Positions 1-5,079 of a stretch of 5,079 nucleotides of DNA are shown in pieces (position 1 is the first letter of the stretch; every line of letters begins with the position of its first letter). Below the pieces are notes generated by a model. It saw only the letters and a list, made by a program, of their open reading frames with translations. It was not told the origin of the DNA and searched no databases. Source of the DNA: an uncultured Porphyromonadaceae bacterium (GTDB taxonomy: Bacteria > Bacteroidota > Bacteroidia > Bacteroidales > Paludibacteraceae); contig CALEJM010000135.1 in NCBI GenBank assembly GCA_937898265.1, forward strand, positions 1-5,079. Reading direction: 5' to 3'. The translations under genes were made by a program, and so were the position numbers.

Positions 1-116
1 CTCCTTTCGTTTATCTTTTTTAAATATCTCGAACAATTTATGGAATAATCAATAAGAAAATTATGAACAAGTGCTAATTTATGTGAAATGCGATGAGTAG
101 GATTTTTCAATAGACT
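1..116. other. AT-rich non-bacterial-looking flank
   Basis: This stretch is strongly AT-rich and has no recognisable bacterial gene, promoter or RNA. On the minus strand it continues, in the same frame, the BBS1-like reading frame that stops with TGA at 119-117. The 38 codons after that TGA contain no further stop up to the window edge. It may be the 3' flank of a eukaryotic gene, an intron-containing part, or coding sequence if TGA is reassigned. The sequence alone does not decide between these. Confidence 0.4.
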
Positions 117-337
117 TCAGATTAAATAATCTACGATTTTAAATAAATTTTCTGTTTGTTTATCTGAATCCTTTTTCGAGTCTTCTTTTAGTTCTTTTTT
201 AAAATTGAAAATTTGAACATCATATGAAATAACTAATTCACAGTTGAATAAAGGCTCTTTTCCACAATTATCTAAAATAATATTCAATTTAAATTTTGGA
301 CCAAGTCCTTGTAATTTAGCACTTAATTTCAAAGTTG
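117..337 (-). CDS. Fragment of a eukaryotic BBS1-like protein (GAE region), truncated at the junction
   Basis: Seen: reading from about 337 down to a TGA at 119-117, the frame encodes about 73 residues beginning with S-T-L-K-L-S-A-K and then QGLGPKFKLNIIL, followed by N-C-G-K-E-P-L-F and a short beta-like segment (LVISYDVQIF). A Lys/Glu/Asp-rich tail follows. Known: QGLGP-x-FKL followed by a Leu-Asn stretch is, as I remember it, typical of the C-terminal GAE domain of BBS1, a BBSome subunit that moves membrane proteins in cilia. Codons are extremely AT-rich (13 G/C among 60 bases at 121-180, counted by hand), unlike the neighbouring bacterial genes. The TTG codon at 368 is not a real start, because the residues before about position 337 are antisense to the bacterial DUF349 gene. 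The tail after FNFKK does not match the BBS1 pattern I recall, so an intron, an insertion or a diverged homologue is possible. Inference: a protist or other ciliated eukaryote joined to bacterial DNA. Confidence 0.45.
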
Positions 338-345
338 AAAGACTT
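325..345. other. Probable chimeric junction, eukaryote-like to Bacteroidales DNA
   Basis: Base composition and coding content change abruptly here. To the left lies AT-rich minus-strand coding that resembles BBS1. To the right lies mixed-composition plus-strand coding for a DUF349 protein. Both frames read sensibly up to about 333-337: the minus frame gives T-L-K-L and the plus frame gives L-K-D-L-I-E-G-D. The exact point cannot be fixed, because the bases around aaagttgaaa suit both sides, as expected for a join at short shared sequence. In the plus frame a TAG stop at 317-319 closes the DUF349 frame just left of the join. Confidence 0.65.
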
Positions 346-1969
346 GATAGAAGGTGACGAGTTGTCAAGACGTAGAGGCATCGTTTCTGCCATCGTTCGT
401 GCGTTCAACGAAAAGACAAAAACCGCTGAAGCACCAGAGGCAGAAGAAAATCAAGAAGAAGAAAAGACAACAGTTGTTGACGCTATCACAGAGAAGTTCA
501 ACGAACTGATGCAGATCTTCAAAAATAAAATGGCTGAGTTGGACGCTGAGCGCGAGAAAAACTACGAAGCCAAGAAAGTCATCCTTGAGAAATTCCAGAT
601 TTTGAGTCAAGAAGGTGACCTCAGCAAATCAATCCCACAATTCTTTGCACTTCAGAAAGAGTGGAAAGCCCTTGGCGCTGTTCCTTCCGACAAACGTGAG
701 GAGATGCAGAAAGAGTACTCACGCTATCTTGACACATTCCACCCAATGATCAAGATGTACAACGAGGCTCGCACCGAGGAGTTCAACCGCAACTACAAAT
801 ATAAACTGGAACTCTGTGAGCGTCTTGAAGCATTGAAAGACAGCGAAGATCCAGCTGAAGCATTTGCTATGTTGAAACAGTTCCGCACTCAATGGAATGA
901 GACCGGTTCTGTGCCAACCGACAAACGCGAAGAGATTTACAAGCGTTTTTCAGAAGCAGCAGAAATCGTTTACAACCGTTATCGCGAGTTTGCAAGTCAG
1001 CAAAAAGAGAACGACAACGTAATCAACGAGACACGTTCTGCTATCTGCGACGAACTCGAAGCAATCAACCTTGAAGAGGTTAAGACCAACAAGCAATGGG
1101 ATGAAATCGTTGCTAAGGTTTCAGAACTTCAAGCAAAATGGAAAGCTACTGGCGAACCTCAATTCCGCAACAGCAAATTGGGACGTCGCTACAAAGCAAT
1201 CTGCGAGAACATCTATCAGACACGTATCCAATTCTACAAACGCATCAAAGCAAGTCTTTCAGAGAACTTGAAAAAGAAACGCGATCTTCTCAGTGAGGTA
1301 GAAGCGTTGAAAGACAATACCAACTGGCAGGATACCGCAAACAAAATCACTGAAATCCAAAAACGTTGGAAAGAAATTGGTGCTGTTAGCCACAAACAAT
1401 CTGAGGCTTTGTGGGCTCAGTTCCAATCCGCTTGCAACCATTTCTTTGATCGTCGCGCCGAAGCAAGACGTGGCAAACCAGAAGAACTTGAGAATATGAA
1501 GTTGAAACAAGAAGTGATTGAGAAAATCAACGCTTTTGTTCCAACAGGCGACAACGATGCCGACCGCAAGGCTTTGCGTGCTTTGGTTGATGAGTTTGGT
1601 GCTATCGGTCACGTTCCTTATCGTGAGAAAGAGGCAATCCAAAAGGCTTATCGTGAGGCTTGCGACAAACAATTCGGTTTGCTTCGCGGTGCTGTAGGCG
1701 AGAGCAATACACTCGCTGCCATTGCTCAAGGCAAAGGCAACAGTGAGAAGAGCCGTTTGCAAAAACAATTCGAAACTTTGAAAGCAGAAATCGTTCAATA
1801 CGAAAACAACCTCGGTTTCTTGAATGCTGCTTCTAAAAACGGTAGCACACTCGTTGAACAGGTGACCAAGAAAATCGCTGATTTGAAACAGCAATTGGTA
1901 GACATCACCTCACGCATCACCCTCATTGACGAGGCCGACAAAAAAGAAGAGGAAACTACTGAAGAATAG
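335..1969 (+). CDS. DUF349 multi-repeat coiled-coil protein, 5'-truncated
   Basis: The visible frame gives 544 residues, Lys/Glu-rich and almost entirely helical, with no signal peptide or membrane segment, so probably cytoplasmic. Five DUF349-type repeats of about 65-75 residues can be seen at roughly 76-140, 153-220, 233-305, 311-378 and 388-453. Repeats 1 to 4 carry a core W-K/N-x-x-G (W110, W187, W269, W345), usually followed by a V-P-like turn. The fifth has F-G-A-I-G-H-V-P without the Trp. A coiled coil (about 470-530) and an acidic tail end the protein. An acidic linker rich in Glu and Ala lies near residues 30-45. The first codon is a TTG with no leader, and family members in Bacteroidales usually have a further N-terminal helical region, so the true start has been lost at the junction near 335. 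The molecular function of DUF349 proteins is not settled, and nothing here resolves it. The gene ends with TAG and is followed by a hairpin terminator. Identity is secure; the start is artificial. Confidence 0.9.
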   Translation: MKDLIEGDELSRRRGIVSAIVRAFNEKTKTAEAPEAEENQEEEKTTVVDAITEKFNELMQIFKNKMAELDAEREKNYEAKKVILEKFQILSQEGDLSKSIPQFFALQKEWKALGAVPSDKREEMQKEYSRYLDTFHPMIKMYNEARTEEFNRNYKYKLELCERLEALKDSEDPAEAFAMLKQFRTQWNETGSVPTDKREEIYKRFSEAAEIVYNRYREFASQQKENDNVINETRSAICDELEAINLEEVKTNKQWDEIVAKVSELQAKWKATGEPQFRNSKLGRRYKAICENIYQTRIQFYKRIKASLSENLKKKRDLLSEVEALKDNTNWQDTANKITEIQKRWKEIGAVSHKQSEALWAQFQSACNHFFDRRAEARRGKPEELENMKLKQEVIEKINAFVPTGDNDADRKALRALVDEFGAIGHVPYREKEAIQKAYREACDKQFGLLRGAVGESNTLAAIAQGKGNSEKSRLQKQFETLKAEIVQYENNLGFLNAASKNGSTLVEQVTKKIADLKQQLVDITSRITLIDEADKKEEETTEE

Positions 1970-1999
1970 TAACTCAGGACTTATTCCAACATAAAATAA

Positions 2000-2030
2000 A
2001 AGAGCTCAACAGATTATCTGTTGGGCTCTT
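2000..2030 (+). terminator. Rho-independent terminator of the DUF349 gene
   Basis: A stem of about 13-14 bp (left arm 2000-2013, agagctcaacaga; right arm 2017-2030, tctgttgggctct) encloses a TTA loop, with one G-T wobble. On the plus strand it is followed by the T-rich tcttgt. It starts 31 bases after the DUF349 stop codon. The left flank (ataaaataaa) gives a T-rich tail on the opposite strand too, so it could also act on minus-strand transcripts that pass the other terminator. Confidence 0.8.
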
Positions 2031-2060
2031 CTTGTATTGATACTGTTTGGTTTAAGCAAC

Positions 2061-2095
2061 AAAAAAAGAGGAGTGGAGCGAGTCCATTCCTCTTT
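2061..2095 (-). terminator. Rho-independent terminator of the thioredoxin-like gene
   Basis: Read on the minus strand, a 13-bp stem (arms 2083-2095 and 2065-2077, aaagaggaatgga in the first arm, one wobble pair) encloses a 5-base loop and runs straight into a run of seven T (2067-2061), three of them shared with the stem. It lies 22 bases past the stop codon of the thioredoxin-like gene. The long U-tract makes it a textbook intrinsic terminator for the minus strand. Confidence 0.85.
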
Positions 2096-2116
2096 AAGAT
2101 TCCCTAAGCTGGGAGA

Positions 2117-2431
2117 TTAGAGCAAAGCGTCAATGTTTTTCTTCAAAGTTGCTTTGTCGACAGCGCCAACGGTTTTTGCTACTTTCTCACCGTTTTTGAA
2201 GTAGAGGATAGTAGCAGCGTTTCTTACGCCACACTCCATAGCTACGTCTGGATGCTCAGCCATGTCGGTGATGCAGAAAGTTACCTTACCTTCGTAGTCG
2301 GCAGCAACTGTCTCGATGAGCTCAGCGTTCTTGCGGCAAGGGCCACAACCTGGAGCGCCGAATTCGATAACAACTCTTTCATTACCTTTGAGAATTTCTT
2401 CCCAGTTTGATTCTGTTACTTGAAGTGACAT
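2117..2431 (-). CDS. Small thioredoxin-like protein with CGPC but no cis-proline
   Basis: A 104-residue, single-domain thioredoxin fold of normal length for cytosolic thioredoxins, with no signal peptide. The active site C29-G30-P31-C32 is intact, so dithiol-disulphide exchange is plausible. The surroundings are unusual. The usual W-A-x-W before the first Cys is G25-A26-P27-G28. The buried Asp (Asp26 in E. coli) is Glu23. The conserved I-P-T loop that supplies the cis-proline facing the active site reads A72-A73-T74, so cis-Pro is replaced by Ala. Two further cysteines, C53 and C67, lie in the central strand and before the loop. The following L-Y-F-K-N-G-E is standard. The ATG at 2431-2429 is preceded by an A-rich leader without Shine-Dalgarno, normal for Bacteroidetes. 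The gene lies 107 bases downstream of dnaE on the same strand, has its own promoter element and ends at a strong terminator. It may be an electron carrier of altered specificity; I would not equate it with housekeeping TrxA. Confidence 0.9.
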   Translation of the reverse strand: MSLQVTESNWEEILKGNERVVIEFGAPGCGPCRKNAELIETVAADYEGKVTFCITDMAEHPDVAMECGVRNAATILYFKNGEKVAKTVGAVDKATLKKNIDALL

Positions 2432-2486
2432 AATTCTTATTTCTTTAATTTATTATTTGCGTATTTTGGGGAGCAATTTTACCTTG

Positions 2487-2494
2487 CAAAGATA
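2487..2494 (-). promoter_or_regulatory. Bacteroidetes-type -7 promoter element for the thioredoxin-like gene
   Basis: On the minus strand the sequence TATCTTTG matches the Bacteroidetes primary-sigma -7 consensus TAnnTTTG exactly. Transcription would start around 2480, giving a leader of about 50 bases before the ATG at 2431. A TTTG lies upstream (2510-2507), but only 12 bases separate it from the -7 element, closer than the roughly 19-21 expected for a -33 box, so that box is weak or absent. I see no terminator between the dnaE stop codon and this site, so read-through from dnaE is also possible. Confidence 0.6.
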
Positions 2495-2538
2495 CATGTT
2501 TTTTTTCAAACTACATAATTTGCGTCGGGTATAAAAGC

Positions 2539-5079
2539 TTAATCATCGTTCTCAAGCAACTCGTCTGAAAGGTTGAAGTTATCTTCCAGTTCTGTAACTT
2601 CTATCTTGCTGCATGACTTGTCGTTGATTCTGATATCGAAGATATTGTGGGCGTTGATCTTTTCAAAATCTTCCAACAAGGAATCATTGATGTCGACCGC
2701 CACTCCTCGAGAATAGAGACGAACGTCTCCACCTACCTCTTCCTTGTCGTGGATATTGATGTAGAGCGGAGTTTTGCCTGGGTGGTTTCTGATGGTGGTG
2801 ACAAATTCTTTGGCCGCCATCTCGCTGAGTTTGTCGAGGTCGATAGTGATGGAGAAGCTGTTGATAAGAGTGTCCAATTTCACCTCTTGCAAGAGCTCAA
2901 TCTTGTTGATTTTTATCTCCCAGCGTTCCTCTTGGTTCGCCTGAGGCTCAGGTTGTGGCTTTTTGAATCCAAATTTGTTCTCACGTCTTTGGATTACACC
3001 TTTGAACAGCAGGAACAATCCCTCTTTAAGGAATCCTTTGTGTTGGGTGTAGTCTTTGCCGAAGAACGGAATCTCAAAGGTAGAGACGTAGTCTTCAATC
3101 GTCAGAACGGCATAAGGGTTGCCGGTTTTGGTGAGTCCTTCTTTGACTTTGGAAACCATTCCGCCAAAGACAAATGTCTTCATTTGTTTGTTGATCAACG
3201 CATTGTTGAGCTCTTTCGCAGTGGCGTTACAACCGTATTTGATAATCATGTGGTATTTGTCGAGCGGGTGCGACGACAGATAGATACCAATCAAATCTCT
3301 CTCTTTGTTAAGACGGTCAATCAAAGAGACCTCGCCAGCGGGAACAGGTTGCGGCTTTGCAATCTCGATTTGGTCCAACTCATCGCCGAAGAGGGTAGAG
3401 CCCGAGCTCTGTCGTTTGCTCTGCTGAACCTTATTGCCATAGGCAACCAGCTCGTCAAGCATCATACGTCCACTCTCGCATGCACCCAAAATCTCTTCGC
3501 GTGAAAGGGAATTGAGTGAGTCGAAGGCACCAGCCATCGTCAGACTCTCAATAGTCTTTTTGTTGCAGTCCTTCAGGCTGATACGTTCCATGAAATCAAA
3601 TATTGACTTATATGGACCATTCTCCTCACGTTCTTTGACAATCGCGTCAACAGCACCTTCGCCCACACCTTTGATAGCACCAAGACCGAAGCGAATCTCG
3701 CCCGTTGCGTTGACAGCAAAGTTCAACAACGATTCGTTGATATCAGGTCCCTTGATGTTCAGACGCATGCGTTTACATTCGTCCATGAATTTGCTGACGT
3801 CGGCAGGAGTGTCTTTGCTTCGGGTCAGCAGACCTGCCATAAACTCAGCAGGATAGTGAGTCTTCAGGTAGGCAGTCTGGTAGGAAACCCAAGCGTAGCA
3901 TGTGGCGTGCGATTTGTTGAACGCATAAGAAGCGAATTTCTCCCAGTCGGCCCAAATCTTCTCCAAAATCTCTTTCGGATGTCCGTTGCTGACACCGCCG
4001 TTGATAAACTTAGGCTTCAAATCGTCCAGAACCTTTTTCAGCTTCTTACCCATTGCCTTACGGAGTGCGTCTGACTGACCGCGGGTGAAACCTGCCAACA
4101 GACGACTCAACAACATCACCTGTTCTTGATATACTGTAATGCCGTAAGTGTCTTTGAGATACGTCTCCATGACTGGGATGTCGTAGGAGATTTTTGAAGG
4201 GTCGGCCTTACGGGCAATGAAGTCTGGAATATAGTCCATAGGACCAGGACGATAGAGAGCGTTCATCGCGATGAGGTCGCCGAACATCGTTGGCTGCAGT
4301 TCGCGAAGATATTTCTGCATGCCTGCTGACTCAAACTGGAAGATACCTACCGTCTCGCCACGGGCATACAATTTATAAGTCTCTGCGTCGTCAATCGGTA
4401 TAGACTCAATATCGATGTCAATGCCTCTTGCCTTCTTGATGTTGCGCAGCACTTCCTTGATGATGGAGAGGGTGCTGAGACCCAGGAAGTCCATCTTAAT
4501 CAGTCCGACAGACTCAACCACGTGACCATCATACTGCGTAACCATCACCTGTTTGTTGGTCTTCTTATCGGTTACCGTTGCCAGTGGGGCAAACTTCGTG
4601 AGGTCGTCGGCGCCGATGATAACACCGCAAGCGTGGATGCCGAGTTGTCGGTTGGTGTCCTCAAGCTGTTGTGCGTAAAGCAACATTGAGGATATGTTTT
4701 TGTCTGCTCCCTCGGCGGCTTGTTTCAGCTCGGGGATATACTTCAGACAGTTCTTAATCTTGACTTTAGGTGTCTTGCCATTCTCGTCCTTGATGTTGTC
4801 GCTGAATTTGTCGGGAATGAACTTCACGCGGCCGGACTCCACAGCCTCAAGTGCATCCTTGGCTAGGTCTTCCATCTTGAGGAACCACTGTGCAGACAGT
4901 TTCGGCTCGATTACAGCGTTTGTACGCTCGCTGTATCCTACAGGAGAAGTATATTCCTCTATCTTCTCAAGACAGCCTGCATCTTCAAGCATCTTCACAA
5001 TATTCTTGCGGGCCTCGAAACGGTCCTGTCCCACAAGAATCTGCGCTTTTTCGTTCAGGCGGCCGTGATCGTCTATTAT
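2539..5079 (-). CDS. dnaE: DNA polymerase III alpha subunit (DnaE), C-terminal two-thirds, fused in frame to a ValRS fragment
   Basis: The frame is open from the window edge to a TAA at 2541-2539 (846 codons visible). Residue numbers here count from the GTG at 5034, which is not a true start. From about residue 78 on the protein is DnaE, the catalytic subunit of the replicative polymerase. It shows G-I-H-A-C-G-V-I-I (132-140), K-M-D-F-L-G-L (180-186, with D182 matching the third catalytic Asp, E. coli D555), N-A-L-Y-R-P-G-P-M (258-266), F-N-K-S-H-A (372-377) and a helix-hairpin-helix F-G-L-G-A-I-K-G-V-G (449-458). A putative clamp-binding site S-G-S-T-L-F-G (544-550) and an OB-fold at about 618-657 follow. 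The clamp site lacks the Gln seen in E. coli QADMF. Residues before about 77 are ValRS. The PHP domain and the palm segment with the first two catalytic Asp (E. coli D401 and D403) are therefore absent, so this frame cannot encode an active polymerase. The 3' part and its link to the downstream thioredoxin gene look normal. Confidence 0.9.
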   Translation of the reverse strand: MIDDHGRLNEKAQILVGQDRFEARKNIVKMLEDAGCLEKIEEYTSPVGYSERTNAVIEPKLSAQWFLKMEDLAKDALEAVESGRVKFIPDKFSDNIKDENGKTPKVKIKNCLKYIPELKQAAEGADKNISSMLLYAQQLEDTNRQLGIHACGVIIGADDLTKFAPLATVTDKKTNKQVMVTQYDGHVVESVGLIKMDFLGLSTLSIIKEVLRNIKKARGIDIDIESIPIDDAETYKLYARGETVGIFQFESAGMQKYLRELQPTMFGDLIAMNALYRPGPMDYIPDFIARKADPSKISYDIPVMETYLKDTYGITVYQEQVMLLSRLLAGFTRGQSDALRKAMGKKLKKVLDDLKPKFINGGVSNGHPKEILEKIWADWEKFASYAFNKSHATCYAWVSYQTAYLKTHYPAEFMAGLLTRSKDTPADVSKFMDECKRMRLNIKGPDINESLLNFAVNATGEIRFGLGAIKGVGEGAVDAIVKEREENGPYKSIFDFMERISLKDCNKKTIESLTMAGAFDSLNSLSREEILGACESGRMMLDELVAYGNKVQQSKRQSSGSTLFGDELDQIEIAKPQPVPAGEVSLIDRLNKERDLIGIYLSSHPLDKYHMIIKYGCNATAKELNNALINKQMKTFVFGGMVSKVKEGLTKTGNPYAVLTIEDYVSTFEIPFFGKDYTQHKGFLKEGLFLLFKGVIQRRENKFGFKKPQPEPQANQEERWEIKINKIELLQEVKLDTLINSFSITIDLDKLSEMAAKEFVTTIRNHPGKTPLYINIHDKEEVGGDVRLYSRGVAVDINDSLLEDFEKINAHNIFDIRINDKSCSKIEVTELEDNFNLSDELLENDD
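4804..4821 (-). other. valS/dnaE fusion point at a shared F-I-P-D-K-F stretch
   Basis: ValRS expects K-F-x-P-x-K at this place. DnaE has a K-L-I-P-type motif (K-L-I-P-P-D in E. coli DnaE) just before the segment that continues here as N-C-L-K-Y-I-P-E-L. The two proteins therefore agree over these codons, and the frame passes from one to the other without a stop or a shift. Such a join at a few matching codons is typical of an assembly or amplification chimera, or of a deletion by short-homology recombination. Confidence 0.75.
4804..5079 (-). pseudogene. valS: Internal fragment of valyl-tRNA synthetase
   Basis: The first 92 codons of the fused frame (5079 to about 4804) are class Ia valyl-tRNA synthetase. 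The order of motifs is I-D-D-H-G-R-L-N, V-G-Q-D-R-F-E-A-R-K, an A-G-C-L-E-K helix, V-G-Y-S-E-R-T, then IEPKLSAQWFLKM and a V-K-F-I-P-D-K-F end. In intact ValRS this region lies between the editing (CP1) domain and the return to the catalytic core, and K-F-x-P-x-K is followed by N-T-Y-x-x-W and then I-S-R-Q-L-W-W-G. Here that continuation is missing and DnaE sequence follows instead. The P-K-L-S-x-Q-W-F form separates it from isoleucyl- and leucyl-tRNA synthetases. The frame remains open to the window edge, so the N-terminal part of valS presumably lies beyond it. Alone, the fragment cannot aminoacylate. Confidence 0.88.

Noticed and set aside
335..337. TTG as the native start of the DUF349 protein
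   Set aside because: It has no leader or promoter, lies at the composition break, and the protein lacks the N-terminal region usual for the family, so the true start is missing.
1..350. Genomic island, phage remnant or novel defence system at the left end
   Set aside because: No integrase, attachment repeat, inverted repeat or bacterial gene is visible. The content fits a foreign eukaryotic fragment better.
366..368. TTG as the start of the BBS1-like peptide
   Set aside because: The first ten codons from this TTG are the antisense of the DUF349 coding sequence; the similarity begins only after the junction at about 337.
1259..1894. Minus-strand open frame of 211 codons opposite the DUF349 gene
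   Set aside because: It is antisense to the DUF349 repeats, whose Lys/Glu-rich codons read as Phe/Leu-rich on the other strand. The hydrophobic translation is therefore an artefact and not a membrane protein.
2647..3504. Long plus-strand open frame of 285 codons opposite dnaE
   Set aside because: It lies wholly antisense to a highly conserved DnaE region, has a low-complexity translation with no recognisable domain, and no promoter or leader. It is a shadow of the dnaE codon pattern.
5032..5034. GTG as the start codon of dnaE
   Set aside because: The frame stays open upstream to the window edge, and both the upstream 15 codons and the next 77 match ValRS. The GTG is the internal Val of V-G-Q-D-R-F.

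Overview
The window looks bacterial over most of its length, from the order Bacteroidales (Prevotella/Bacteroides-like). The grounds are a multi-repeat DUF349 protein of the type common in that group, a DnaE and a ValRS segment that read like Bacteroidetes versions, a TAnnTTTG-type -7 promoter element, and A-rich leaders without an obvious Shine-Dalgarno sequence. Two places do not behave like an ordinary chromosome, and they are the main result here.

Layout. Positions 1 to about 335 are very AT-rich. On the minus strand they encode a peptide resembling the GAE region near the C-terminus of the ciliary protein BBS1, so this stretch looks eukaryotic (for example a gut protist). At about 325-345 the base composition changes abruptly, and a DUF349 gene (plus strand, to 1969) begins without its own start or N-terminus. 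Positions 1970-2116 hold two strong hairpin terminators, one for each of the two converging genes. A small thioredoxin-like gene follows on the minus strand (2431-2117) with its own promoter element at about 2487-2494. Upstream of it on the same strand is dnaE (DNA polymerase III alpha), which ends at 2539.

The dnaE reading frame has no proper start. Going upstream it passes, at about 4804-4821, into a fragment of valS (valyl-tRNA synthetase) that stays open to the window edge. The switch sits on a short stretch (F-I-P-D-K-F) that both proteins carry at that point. The fused frame lacks the DnaE PHP domain and the first two catalytic aspartates, as well as most of ValRS, so it can hardly encode a working polymerase or synthetase.

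The simplest reading is a metagenomic or amplified-DNA contig with a foreign join at each end around a genuine Bacteroidales core (DUF349 - terminators - thioredoxin - dnaE 3' part). I see no CRISPR array, tRNA, rRNA, insertion sequence or defence system. The most unusual biology in the intact core is the thioredoxin-like protein, which keeps CGPC but has lost the cis-proline and the Trp before the active site.
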